NCBI GenBank assembly: GCA_963281255.1
Contig: OY725492.1
Coordinates: forward strand, 124,001 to 188,000
Direction of reading: 5' to 3'
DNA: 64,000 nucleotides
Source: Aphrocallistes beatrix
Taxonomy: Eukaryota > Porifera > Hexactinellida > Sceptrulophora > Aphrocallistidae
Shown here in pieces: positions 9,567 through 20,289 of the stretch. The position numbers were made by a program, and so were the translations under genes. The notes beneath the pieces were generated by a model. That model was not told the DNA's origin, did no database searches, and worked only from the letters and a program-made list of their open reading frames with translations. The number at the start of each line of letters is the position of its first letter. The first letter of the stretch is position 1.

Positions 9567-10840
9567 TTTAAGTGAAGTTTCTGTAGAGAGATGCCCTCAT
9601 GGCAAGGACAGTGATACCACGCCAGTCCATATGTATGTATGTATCTCCGTACGCTCGCTACTGCGAAATTTAATACTTTGATTTTTACCAAATTTAGCAT
9701 CTTCCCGATTTTTAAGCGTACTATATTCATATTTTAGCTTTGATAATTTGACACTCCACTGCAAAGCTTTGTTTAATTGTGCAAATATATTTGTGAGTTC
9801 TTATTTATAATGAATTAGTTTAGATTGGAGTATAATATCTGACGCGTCGAAATTGTGTCAAGGTTGAATCGATTGAACTGAATATCAGTATTCATGAATA
9901 TTTCCATAACCGAAATACGAATACTGATATTATTCGGGTACTTCATAAATACTAATACTGCGCGGCTGAAATAAATAATCTTTAACATTTATCTTACAGG
10001 TAAGAATACAGTAATAATTGAGATTATTGATGAAATACGATAATCAACTCGATTTTATATCATCGAAGTTTCGTTTATAAACATGATAATTCGACGTGGA
10101 CATTTGTAAATCAAATCGTTTATTGGGATGTGAAGTTCTTATTTTGTAAATAAGATTCATCAATTGGATAATCCTTAATAGAGCTGTTGAAGCATATTAT
10201 TTCGTACAAGATAGTAATTTTTAAATAAATGGAGGTTTCGTACTCAACTACAAAGTCTCCCTCCCCAACATAAACTGTCTTTGTGAGTGAGTTCACGGAC
10301 TCAGAATCTTGAAGCAAATATCCTTTCTCCTCCCCCTGAAAGAAGTGGTCATATGAGTGTAACCTACTTTGGGGTATAGTGACCGCGGCCCCAGAAATCT
10401 AATTCCCGCAACGTGCCATCCCAGAATATATGTGCCTAAATTACGGAATTCGGTGGTACAGTACCGGGAATGTGGATAGATCACACCGAAATAAGCAACA
10501 TTCCTAGTTTAATTGGGTTTTAATTGTTAGTAGACACATTAAAATGCTGCACGGGAGCAGTATTGATTACTATCAGCACTCATAACCATATTTTTCAGAT
10601 ACCACAAACCAAGAATGTTTTATGAGTGTTTAGAGTGGCCATCCGAAATCACTCCTAGCTCTCGCGAGAGTTGGCAGAGTCGCTTTAAGAGAGATCTCTT
10701 CAGACCTACGAGTCGACTATCAGACCTCGCTTAGAAGAGACACAATGGTAAATTTAATCACCATTACGTGCAAGGTAGCAGATATAAAGCACAGCTATTC
10801 CTGTAATTTCTTAATTTCAAATACGTACTAGTTAATAAGA
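9567..10840. other. Gene-free A+T-rich spacer
   Basis: No recognisable gene. The segment contains a dispersed repeat at 10113-10180 and a fragment resembling MITE family B near 10431. Short open frames lack similarity or splice context. Confidence 0.5.
10113..10180. repeat. Dispersed repeat, copy 1
   Basis: About 68 bp beginning AATCGTTTATTGGGATGTGA and ending ATTGGATAATCCTTAAT. A close copy lies at 17551-17620 in the same orientation, with scattered substitutions and small indels. Nature unknown; possibly the end of an interspersed element. Confidence 0.65.
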
Positions 10841-11158
10841 ACAGGTGTCCACTCCTGAGTCTTCAACTAGCAGATATTAATGACAGGTGTCTACTCCTGA
10901 GTCTCCACTAGCAGATATTAGTAACAGGTGTCTACTCCTGTCTTTAACTAGTAGATATTAGCAACAGGTGTCTACTCCTGTCTTCAACTAGTAGATACTA
11001 GCAACAGGTGTCTACTCCTGTCTTCAACTAGTAGATATTAGTAACAGGTGTCTACTCCTGTCTTCAACTAGTATATACTAGCAACAGGTGTCTACTCCTG
11101 TCTTCAACTAGTAGATGCTAGCAACAGGTGTTCGCTACTGACAGGTGTCCACTCCTGT
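10841..11158. repeat. 40-bp tandem repeat array (about 7.5 units)
   Basis: Head-to-tail units of 40 bp with consensus start ACAGGTGTCTACTCCTGT followed by CTTCAACTAGTAGATATTAG. Units are contiguous, with no unique spacers. Each contains a short inverted repeat (ACAGG...CCTGT) and the palindrome ACTAGT. Inner units are nearly identical; the two outer ends are diverged, as expected for a minisatellite growing from the middle. Confidence 0.88.
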
Positions 11159-11395
11159 AGTCTATAGTCATATCCGGATTATATATAATCCAGCTCAGTT
11201 GTAAATTTCATTAGTTCACTCAACCACTCATGTCATCTATTACTCTCCCACTCCTCAATTATCACACACCTCCGTTGAAGTCACTCGCCTGTTTATTTCA
11301 CACAATTCCTACATAGCCCACACATATTGCACAGGTATCAAGAGACGCCAGGTTTTAATTCTTTCATTTTAACTACGTTCATTTAATTTTTCATT

Positions 11396-11650
11396 CCGTC
11401 GCTAATCGTCTAAACATTCTTGCATTTTATTTAATTCATTATAACGTAATTTGTTTCATACCGGTGCGATGCTAACTGCGACTTCATCATTTATGCGTTA
11501 ATAAGTAATCCCGTCGCTAATCGTCAAAACATTCTTACATCATATTTAATTCATTTTAACGTAATTTGTTTCATACCGGTGCGATGCTAACTGCGAAAAC
11601 TTCCTCATTTATGCGTTAATAAGTAATTCCGTCGCTAATCGTAACATTCC
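11396..11650. repeat. Tandem repeat of about 115-118 bp, two units plus a partial third
   Basis: Units start with CCGTCGCTAATCGT at 11396, 11511 and 11629, and also share CATACCGGTGCGATGCTAACT and TTATGCGTTAATAAGTAAT. Related short pieces (GTCGCTAATCGTAAGAACATT) recur at about 12364, so the array decays into the following region. Confidence 0.8.
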
Positions 11651-11790
11651 AATACTATTCTCATAATAAATTCACCTCGCAACCATCCCATTCGGTGCAG
11701 AAGTCTTCTCTCATTGTTCTAATTGCTGGATTGTCATGCTTTTTCTACAATTTTTATGCTAGATTGGGTCGTCTAGTATGATCATTGTAG

Positions 11791-12303
11791 TTAATGCATG
11801 GCAGGAAAGTAATTAGATAGACCCCTTTGAGAGTTGGGCTTCTGTACAATCGTTAAGCGTTGAAATGCATACGAAATTCACACATAAAAAATTCCATTCG
11901 CTTCAGGTGTTATCTCTCATCGATCTGATACTTAGAAAATCATCCCCGCTTGCAAATTTCTTACTGGATTGAGGCGTCTGGTCTGAGATTTGTATAGCGG
12001 TGATGACTACTAAGCTATCGGGTGCCTCCGGTGAGAGTTTAGCATCTATACCGTCGTTAGAAGTATAATGGCATATTGTAAAGTCAATCAATTCGGATTG
12101 ACACCTCGTTCCCCACGCGATATATCGATCCATTATTTCGTAGTCCGCCGTTAGTGTATAACATTAGCCATTATAATTTTCTGCTACGTAGATTGCGTCG
12201 CGTCAGTTTGATTTTTTTTAGTTAATGCATAGCGATAAAGTTATCAGATAAATATTACCTTGAAGAGTTTAGCTTCTGTGCAATCGTTAAGCGTTAAATG
12301 CAA
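11791..12303. repeat. Pair of diverged direct repeats about 430 bp apart
   Basis: GTTAATGCAT...GGGCTTCTGTACAATCGTTAAGCGTT at 11790-11870 is repeated in diverged form at 12221-12295. Together with the CGTCGCTAATCGT pieces on either side this suggests an older, larger tandem duplication. No coding potential seen. Confidence 0.6.
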
Positions 12304-12815
12304 CCTGGAGAGCTAGATATGGATAACCTAGTTATTCATATCTGATCTCACACCCCATTAGAATCGTCGCTAATCGTAAGAACATTATACTAGAAATATG
12401 AGACCATCCTATCCAGATCGTATGTCCGTCGCTAAGTTACTAAGCACTGTGTAAGACTGAATCAACTTCACAATCGCTTAAATTCCATCGTTTATACCCG
12501 CATTCATATGGATGGGCTATGTCAAATTCAATTAGAGTGAGTCAAGTCTGATTCACCTCATTGTACTTTTTTTCGGACCATATGTGTCCGCTGTGTTTCA
12601 TAGTACGTACCGTACACAACTGGTTATTCTCGTTTCCATGTGGTGGTTGAGTGCACACCTTATTACGTATATTGTGCGTTATTCTGCTATCTTCGTCGTC
12701 TCCGCTGCAGCCGATTCGCACTGCCGCCATCCACATCTCGTACAGGAGCAGTCCTTGGACTTCAAAGGTTGGTTTTTATTTACGATTTTACAATAACTGC
12801 TTTCTTATTTACGTA

Positions 12816-13153
12816 CAGTGGACTCTTGTTAATACTGCCCAAGCATTTAAGTACACACAATATTACCATTTGAAGTTTATAAGCACCACTTACCCTTTCT
12901 ACTCAATCGACCCCACCCATCTACTCGCCTCAAAAGCCTCACTCATCAACTTACTTCACTACTCTACTCAACCTCACAGCTCAACTGCTCGCTTAGTTCG
13001 CTCACTCTACTCAATCGCCTCCGCCGAACTACTCAACCATTCACATCTCTACTCAACCAACGCCATTCAGCTACTCGCCTCACTTCACATCTGTCAAAGC
13101 CCATTGAAATACAATTTTTTTTTTCTTGGCTTACAATTAACAAGAGTTTACTA
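12816..13153. mobile_element. MITE family E, copy 1 (pogo/Tc1-like ends)
   Basis: Left end TA-CAGTGGACTCTTGTTAATA, right end (other strand) TAGTAAACTCTTGTTAAT, flanked by TA. The interior is a degenerate minisatellite of CTACTCAAC/CTCGCC words, which creates a long but meaningless open frame (12651-13217) rich in Ser, Thr and Leu. A second copy lies at 13542-13777. CAGT ends with TA flanks are typical of pogo/Tigger-type elements; the class is inferred. Confidence 0.72.
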
Positions 13154-13360
13154 TACATACCGAATATACTCGAATAGTAACCAGGCCTCGAATAATCAAC
13201 CCCAAAGAGGGCGTTAATATGTTTCTGCTATCACTTTGAATAAAGTTTACAATATATTCTATTGAAATATCTGAAATATTAATTTTCCTTTAAAAATCGC
13301 CGAGACTACTATTCGGTAATATATTTTTTCATATTTACGTACAGGTATATTCTACAAAAA

Positions 13361-13486
13361 CAGTGGAATTCGCATATTATTTGTAGTTGCTCTGATAGCA
13401 AGATAGCTTAGTTATTTTCAAGTTCCTAGTTTGCCTGTTCGTAACGAATTCACAGCAAAACACAAACTAATATGCGAATTCCACTA
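13361..13486. mobile_element. MITE family F, copy 1
   Basis: Inverted-repeat element with left end CAGTGGAATTCGCATATTA and right end TAATATGCGAATTCCACTA followed by TA. A homologous, more diverged copy lies at 13806-13914. Non-coding. Confidence 0.72.
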
Positions 13487-13541
13487 TATATTGATTTTCA
13501 TTTGTTTATTTTATTATACTGTGTTTGTATATTTATACGTA

Positions 13542-13777
13542 CAGTAGACTCTTATTAATACAACCCAAGCATTTTAATAAGTCCATTCTAAAATGGCTAA
13601 AAATTTTTATAAACCCCTTCACACTCACTCTACTCAATGCCCCACCGCCACTCACTCTACTCAACTACTCGCCCCATCCACTCGCCCTACACGACTGCCT
13701 CCACCCAGTTACTCTCATCATCAACCACAATGCTAACAATTTTAAGTTCCTTGGTGTCTAATTAATGAGAGTCTACT
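13542..13777. mobile_element. MITE family E, copy 2
   Basis: Left end TA-CAGTAGACTCTTATTAATA, right end ATTAATGAGAGTCTACT-TA. Same organisation and internal CACTCTACTCAA words as copy 1 at 12816-13153, but about 100 bp shorter inside. Non-coding. Confidence 0.72.
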
Positions 13778-13805
13778 TACATACTTTTACATTATATGCA
13801 GTACA

Positions 13806-13914
13806 TGAAGTGGGTTCGCTTATTGCAAATGCTCTGAAGTAGGATAGTTTAGTTTCCAGGTTCCAAGTTAGCCAGATAATAGATTACAGATGATCTAATA
13901 CGCGAACTCCACTA
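13806..13914. mobile_element. MITE family F, copy 2
   Basis: Left end AAGTGGGTTCGCTTATT, right end AATACGCGAACTCCACTA followed by TA. The interior (GCAAATGCTCTGAAGTAGGAT) aligns with copy 1 (GTAGTTGCTCTGATAGCAAGAT). The order E-F-E-F shows that a composite of both was duplicated. Confidence 0.65.
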
Positions 13915-14697
13915 TATATTATTTATATTTATTTAATTCATGTACTATTAAGTACTTGTATATATAAAAAGAAAACATCCAGGTTACGGCGCGATATTAT
14001 TAAATTAACTTAGGCAATGTCTAAATTTAGATGCCCCTGCTCTTATGAGTATCTCATATATTCCCTGGATGTTGCTTTTTATATATCACCTTTTTCATAA
14101 TTTCTTGATGCATTTATCAACATTTTTATATTCTCTTCATGTATTTATCAACATTTTTATATTCTCTTCATGCATTATCATATTATTGTACATTGGCCAT
14201 AGCTCGTTCGATAAGGTATACATTAGTCATTCTCAACTTCAGTAGTTCCATAGACTGCAACAGGACAGTTTGTGTATAGTTAATTAGAAATGATGCAAGT
14301 AGAATATTTTTTCTATGATACTCCTCAAAATACTTACACAACCGTACAAAACTATAGACAATCTGTAAACATTATTTGTTATTGTTGACACAGTTATCTA
14401 TCACGTACGAAATGACATCATTAATTTTTGTTAAGATTTACACTACACATATTTGTTTGTGTCCTTGGTGTGATTATTGCCCTCTTCTAGGACTGCTGTT
14501 GGGTTATTTTGTGCGCTTTCATAATATATAATCGATTAAACTTAAACTCAGGGGCGCACGAAGACCGCAGCCAATAGGGTGGCTTATAAGATGACTAGCC
14601 TATAAATTCCGTTGACTTTTCACTTATATTGCCGCTTCTGGCGTCCCTGTTAGCGTCGCTGGCAAAACAGCTGTGCTCTCGGTATTTCCAATTGTGA
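13915..14697. other. Gene-free spacer
   Basis: A+T-rich DNA with a local direct repeat around 14099-14175 (CATTTATCAACATTTTTATA, twice). No gene or RNA recognised. Confidence 0.45.
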
Positions 14698-15063
14698 AAT
14701 TCCCCGGGAACAATCAGCGTTCCTCGGGGGCGGAAAGAGTACTTGCGATGATAGTTAAGTAAGTCACATATAATTGTCCCACCGCTTCGTACCTCCAAGG
14801 ACCTGCGCTAAACATGTTCAATTCGGTAGGGTCTGCGTGATGGTATGCAAAGGCATCGGGACCCATCTTCACGTAGCACTAATTCCCCAGGAACAATCTG
14901 CGTTCCTCAGGGGCGGAAAGAGTACTTGCGATGATAGTTAAGTAAGTCACATATAATTGTCCCACCGCCTCGTACCTCCAAGGACCCGCACTAAACATTT
15001 TCCTCTTCGGTAGGGTCTGCGTGATGGTGCGCAAAGGCATCGGGGACCCATCCTCACGTAGCA
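14698..15063. repeat. Tandem duplication, two units of about 182 bp
   Basis: Unit 1 (14698-14879) begins AATTCCCCGGGAACAATC and unit 2 (14880-15063) begins AATTCCCCAGGAACAATC. The units stay very similar through GGTAGGGTCTGCGTGATGGT to the end. This segment is richer in G+C than its surroundings. No coding function recognised. Confidence 0.82.
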
Positions 15064-16950
15064 CTCATGTGCACATTGACCTAGGGATCCCAGCGTGCCC
15101 ACGAAAGGAGAGGGCGCGTGAGGATTCTGACAGTCAATGGAGGTCTAAGTATGAGAGTGTGAGATAGTATTATTAGGATAGTGGGAGAATCGCTCGATCG
15201 TTAACCGAACACGCATTACTGTAGTCAACCAAACTCGCGTTCTAAGACTAAGGCCACTGTTAATTGGAAACATGTTTCAGCTATTCCGCCCGCATTAATA
15301 CTGATTGAGTTTACAGTCACTTTAACTAGCATTTCACTCTATATTGATGGTTATTGATACTCATTTTGCAGCTAATTATATATCAAATTATCATTGATCG
15401 TAGTATTATCAAATAATGAGATACCATCCGTCCGCATCCCCACTGAAGGTCTTCTTTAAACTGAAACAAGTTTCCCATTAACAACTAAACATTCGTTCGT
15501 TGCTATTCTTTTTTTGTCTGTTTGTCTGGTTATATTAATTTCAGGGCTTTAAAACGGTTAAGTCGCGTATCAGGTTAGGAATCGGGGTGGGGCGTCAACT
15601 GGATATCTAGAGCGGCGATTTTGGGTTTTATCCTAGTTGAAGTGTGGACTGCATGGATACAATAATGGATATTACGCCGTCCGTTCAAGTGGTAGGCGGT
15701 GCTCCTCAGCACAAAGGCCTGGATGCGTCTGAATGCCCCCTTGGGGCAAACGGTCCAGGAACCTATCCAGATACTCAGTCGCTACGACATTTTGCCCATT
15801 GACATTGGTATTGATATTGCTATCAGTTGTTTCACACTCTACCCCTGTGCTTATTGCTTGTCATTCCGGTTTGCTCCCCTGGGAAAGGAGTGATCGGGTC
15901 CTGGCTTGCAGCTTAGGTGCAGGGGATTTCCCTGGGGTGTGCATTCGCTGGTAGTAATCGCTCGTGGTGTCAAAGGCTAGGTGTTTTCGTCTCTTCATTC
16001 TATGTGTGCATGCATAGCATTGTTGAGACATCCTTTGCCACCCTCTGACTGTCGCCATCGTCTTACGCCGCAGTTGGGGAAAGGTACATGCGTGGGTCCC
16101 AAGTCCACCACAGTTAGTCATTAAGCAACTAGCTGAACCCTGAGGGGTCAACTGATTAATTAAAACTACATCGTCGGTTTGCCTGAAATGTGAATACGTT
16201 CGTACCGTTCCAGGAATTTAAATTGGGATAGGATAGCGGGATATAATTGATCAGATGTAGACCAGGTTCAATGGGTTGGGAAGATGAGCTCACGACGCTT
16301 CATATCACCATCGCCAAATACACGATTCAGCCACAACTACAGGAGAAAAACGCTTACAGAGGATGCAGTCAGCGCTATCATAGATGATCATCGTCTCTAA
16401 ACGTAATACAACCAAAAGATCACAGATTATAAATAGTTTTGCCATATGTTTAAATGTATGAATTATATTTAACTTGTTGTGTCCTAATTGATATTTGTCA
16501 AATTATTCCTTTATATAAACACGTTGCCTTCGTAACCTGGGATGTCTAGATTTCTAGGGAATTTTTAATCGGAATTCATGAAATATATATAATCAGTGCC
16601 TGTGGGATATTCCTTATAGCATAGCCACAAATTATTTATTTCTCTCATCCTGCCAAATATGTAGAAATAGGTGTTGGTTGATTTTAACGCCATATGTGTA
16701 CTAATGGTATATTGATACTAAAAGTAGCTACACTGATAGTCATAAGACATAAGGTGTACATATTTTTAGCTACGGGTAGGAGTACGTACTTTGTAGTGTG
16801 TATTTTACATTAAATTAATTATAAATAGAATCAGTTTCTTCCGAGTTTGTAGTAGGCTGCGGTTCTGTAGGATTGAAGTTTGCTTCCATGTTCTCAGCCA
16901 TTGTGAAATGTCCAGTTACCTAAACTACTAATTAGGTTGAAAAGATCATA
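15064..16950. other. Unassigned region; G+C-richer island at 15560-16150, possible mobile-element remnant
   Basis: Between about 15560 and 16150 the base composition rises compared with the flanking A+T-rich DNA and several open frames of 60-96 codons appear on both strands (for example 15861-16151 on the minus strand, rich in Arg, Lys, Cys and Trp). None has a recognisable domain. The block may be a degraded retroelement, but no reverse transcriptase, integrase or endonuclease motif is visible. The remainder shows nothing identifiable. Confidence 0.35.
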
Positions 16951-17127
16951 CATGCCAACCTGAGCCATTATAAAAGCGGGACGCAATAGAAAAGTATTAT
17001 ACATATAATCCAAAAAAGCGGGACATAATGAGGAAATTTCAAGTAAAAAGCGGACACTCGAGAAAATTAGATCAATAGAAGAGTGAAAAAAGCGGGACGT
17101 CCCGCAAAAAACGGGACAGTTGGCAAG
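16951..17127. mobile_element. MITE family A, copy 2
   Basis: TA-CATGCCAACCTGAGCC at the left, CAGTTGGCAAG-TA at the right. The interior repeats AAAGCGGGAC four to five times and includes a small palindrome GGGACGTCCC. Otherwise like copy 1 at 5686-5843. Confidence 0.8.
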
Positions 17128-17184
17128 TAGTATGAAAGATAGGCAAACTATAATTCAGAAATCCATGGTAAACCATAACTGATT

Positions 17185-17321
17185 CAGGCCCGGCGGAACT
17201 GGTCCGGCTGATCCGGACCAATTTTATGCCATTATGGCTTATTTTCATATGCAAATTTGCTTTTGGCCGGAGCAACTTTCGCTTTGGCCGGACCAATAAA
17301 AAGTTGCTTCCGCCGGGCCTG
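17185..17321. mobile_element. MITE family G, copy 1, with 5-bp target duplication
   Basis: Perfect 14-bp terminal inverted repeats CAGGCCCGGCGGAA / TTCCGCCGGGCCTG enclose 137 bp. The element is flanked directly on both sides by TGATT (17180-17184 and 17322-17326), a perfect 5-bp duplication. The interior carries GGTCCGG/CCGGACC palindromes. A relative with GTATG flanks lies in a VPS51 intron at 32231-32388. The superfamily is not identified. Confidence 0.85.
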
Positions 17322-17550
17322 TGATTATAGATTAGAGACAAGAATGAAAGTATGTAGATGCATTAGAGAAAAATCCTAGCACAATTTCGTTTCGTATCCT
17401 GCAATATATCTATTTAATTAATAATATCCCTCGCCTGGCTACGTCTCAAAAGTATAAATAGAGAAAACCCCACTTTCATTTTCACTTTCAATGTACTTTC
17501 ATTTTCACTTTCAACATTCCTAGCCAACCGTGGGTTAATTAATAATTAAA

Positions 17551-17620
17551 AATCGTGTATTGGGATGTGAAATTCTTATTTTGTAAGTAGAAGATCCATC
17601 CATTGGATAATCCTTAAAGA
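17551..17620. repeat. Dispersed repeat, copy 2
   Basis: AATCGTGTATTGGGATGTGA through ATTGGATAATCCTTAAA; matches the copy at 10113-10180. Confidence 0.65.
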
Positions 17621-17779
17621 TATGAGTAAGAGCTCAACGACTAATGTAGAGCACTTTGAAAGTAATGCAATGATTTTTTATGAGTTATTAAAATAACTAT
17701 ATAGTCTACATATTTTCACACCTTTTAAGATAATTTATATTTTAAATACGATGTCTCTCAACAGCTAATATAGGGTATA

Positions 17780-17911
17780 CATGCCAACTTGAGCCGTAAT
17801 AAAAGCAGGACGCAGCGTTGAATTTTGTGAGACTTGGGGGACGCAATAGAAAATATTGCACATAAAATCCAAAAAAGCGGGACGTCCGCCAAAAACGGGG
17901 CAGTTGGCTTG
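17780..17911. mobile_element. MITE family A, copy 3 (shorter)
   Basis: TA-CATGCCAACTTGAGCC at the left, CAGTTGGCTTG-TA at the right; 132 bp, with an internal deletion relative to copies 1 and 2 but the same AAAAGCGGGACG words. Confidence 0.78.
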
Positions 17912-20289
17912 TATGAACATGGTTATATTGAGTATAATATTATTAGTATTTAACTCAAGATATAACTACAAATAAATATTAGGCTTATAGATACTATACT
18001 TAATTAACTGGGACTTTGTATATACATATGGAGTAAAGCCCTATTAGCCTATAGATACCGCCTAGAGTGATTGCAAAGTCATCACATCTTATGAGGAGAG
18101 GACTGCTTTAGTGTAGGCAATTAATGACACAAAAAATTGACCGGACCAATTTATTCGTGACAGACCCTGGGGGGGCTCACCCCCCCCCCCCCAGGTTTGG
18201 AGCCTGTGGGGGGCCGTGGTGCTGGGAATGAATATGAGGCAATCTTTTTTAGATAATCAGCGCTATTAAAGATATGGGATGCTTAATATTTGCCAAGCAA
18301 GCTTACTCTGCAAATTATGTGCTAAATTATTAACTTGAATTTCTAACTGCTTACCTAGGATTACAACGAGCTACTAGTCAAGTTATCCATGGTGTATAAA
18401 ATTAACAAAAACATGCCAATCTCGTGTAAATCTTGCACTAATGAATTGAAGGTTTATTAATTATTAATTAATTGTGCAACTTTAACCTGAAACTCGAACA
18501 ATAAGTTACCGTTTAGGGTGACAATGTCAATTAAAGCATATTTCATTCATGAAATTCTACCATTAAAATCGACCAGTTTCAGTTTCTTTGTACCCTGTGA
18601 CGAGTTTCATATTAAATTTATAATTAGACTTACCACAAAGGTTGATCGGTTTATTCTAATTTTACTCAATTGATATCAAATTTTCACTTTCAAAGGCAAC
18701 TTATGTTAAACTATTAACTATTCAGTACAAATCACTTCCACTGATTCATCAGTATTTTCTGATGGTTGAAGACTTTTAATTCGGTCTACCAAACACTGAA
18801 ATTTGGCGACCACGCGAGATGCAATACCCAATTTGGTATTTGTACTAAAGAACAAACCACTGAGTGTGCGCTTTATACTGATTCTAATGTGCCCACATAT
18901 TACTATTTAATTTTGAGTCATTGTTCAATTTTTGCAATGCCAGAGCAACATATGTTGCGACACTAAAGCATTGGAGATTTTGAGACTATACAATAATATT
19001 GCACATACAGAAATGTGACCGCGAGATATCCTGCAAAATGTTGCATTAGATACGTAGTTTTGGTGTAAGACCATTGGTACCCAACTTCAAACTGTGCTGT
19101 AAAGTCTACGTTGATTACGGGTATCTTACAGTTAGGATTGTAATCACAGTGACTAGATAGATTGTTGAGCATGTTACGAAGGTGATTTGGTTCAATCCAC
19201 ATTACTATGGAACTCTGTACCAGGCAAAAAACTCAATCCGGAGTCCAGATAATTTAAGTTTGAATCATCAAGGTTTTACACTGTGCATTTCTTTGAAAAT
19301 ATTAATTAGCCAACTTAAACATATCCTGGAAGAGACTAAGATCTCGGACTTGCAAAATTCAAAGAATTAATCCTTTAATTATCCATTTTAAAAGAAAATC
19401 AAATTCAGAGGTTATAATTATTAATTATATTTTTCACAAATTAACAAACTAAGATTCGATCGTATTTTTTTAATATTTATAGGTATTTTATTTTAAAAAT
19501 ATTTTCTTGGTTTATTTAAAATAGTTTTCAATTGAATCATGATGATTTCGTTTAATTGTAAAATTTAATGTTGAACACAAAATTTCATTCATTTTAATCA
19601 GAACATTTTAATTTGCATTAGATATGTGCTATTTCCCTTTAAGATCTTGGCCCAATTAACCCTTAGTTTAAAAGAAGGAACGATATAATTAATATAATTT
19701 AATTAATACTACCTAATATAACAGAAAACCGGAATGACAAAGTATTAGCAGAGAAAAAGAAATCCTAACAACAATTACTGTAGACACAAATTAATATAAG
19801 TTATGAGTTAAAAAGCTTATCTATCTGTAAAGTAAAAAACTAAGTACCAACACAATAAGTTAAAGTAGCAAAGTAACAGAAAGATTGATAAAAATTACTG
19901 ACAGAGGCCGGATTGATGACAAGTAGGGACATTTGACATAAAGACAGAGATTGTAGTAAGTGATAGGCTTTTACTGCATCGAACAAAACCATTTCACGCT
20001 GAGACACTTTTAAACTCGAATATACAAAAAGACACAGAGATAAAGTATGTTTTCTTAAAATTCACTAACTTTTTCAAAGTTAATTTGATTGTATAACAGC
20101 TTGATCACCAGTGACGCCAAAAAAAAGTAAACTCCAAACACTCAGAAACACAGAAATATACTACCTACCTAAAAATGAGTGTCCAAACTTAACTAATCCG
20201 GCCGAGAGAATTGAAAATGGAAATGAAAGGAACTAGAAGTTAGATACCTATAGAGTCGAGTCATTCGTTCATGCTTTCGCCCAGTTTAT
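17912..20289. other. Gene-poor region downstream of RBMS; one exon-like frame
   Basis: Mostly A+T-rich DNA with a C-rich run at 18170-18192. The last kilobase is probably 3' UTR and downstream sequence of the minus-strand RBMS gene. The only coding-like pieces are at 18963-19214 (minus, listed separately) and an adjacent plus-strand frame at about 18765-18966. No recognised gene. Confidence 0.45.
18963..19214 (-). other. Orphan exon-like open frame, unknown
   Basis: An acceptor with a good pyrimidine tract (gttttttgcctggtacag) opens a frame of about 83 codons that ends in TAG at 18963. It encodes a cysteine-containing part (SHCDYNPNCKIPVINV) and then a hydrophobic segment (FAGYLAVTFLYVQYYCIV), like the last exon of a single-pass membrane protein. 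No upstream exon could be joined and no family is recognised. It could be a real terminal exon, a decayed gene or chance. Confidence 0.25.

Noticed and set aside
10841..11158. CRISPR-like array
   Set aside because: Units are contiguous 40-bp tandem repeats without unique spacers, and the DNA is clearly from an animal nucleus.
12651..13217. 188-codon plus-strand open frame
   Set aside because: It lies across a TA-flanked inverted-repeat element and is made of a degenerate CTACTCAAC minisatellite; composition is simple Ser/Thr/Leu and there is no similarity to a protein family.
9163..20289. Possible tRNA or other RNA genes in the repeat region
   Set aside because: I looked for internal-promoter B-box sequences of the GGTTCGAATCC type and found none convincingly placed with an A box; no RNA gene can be supported by eye.
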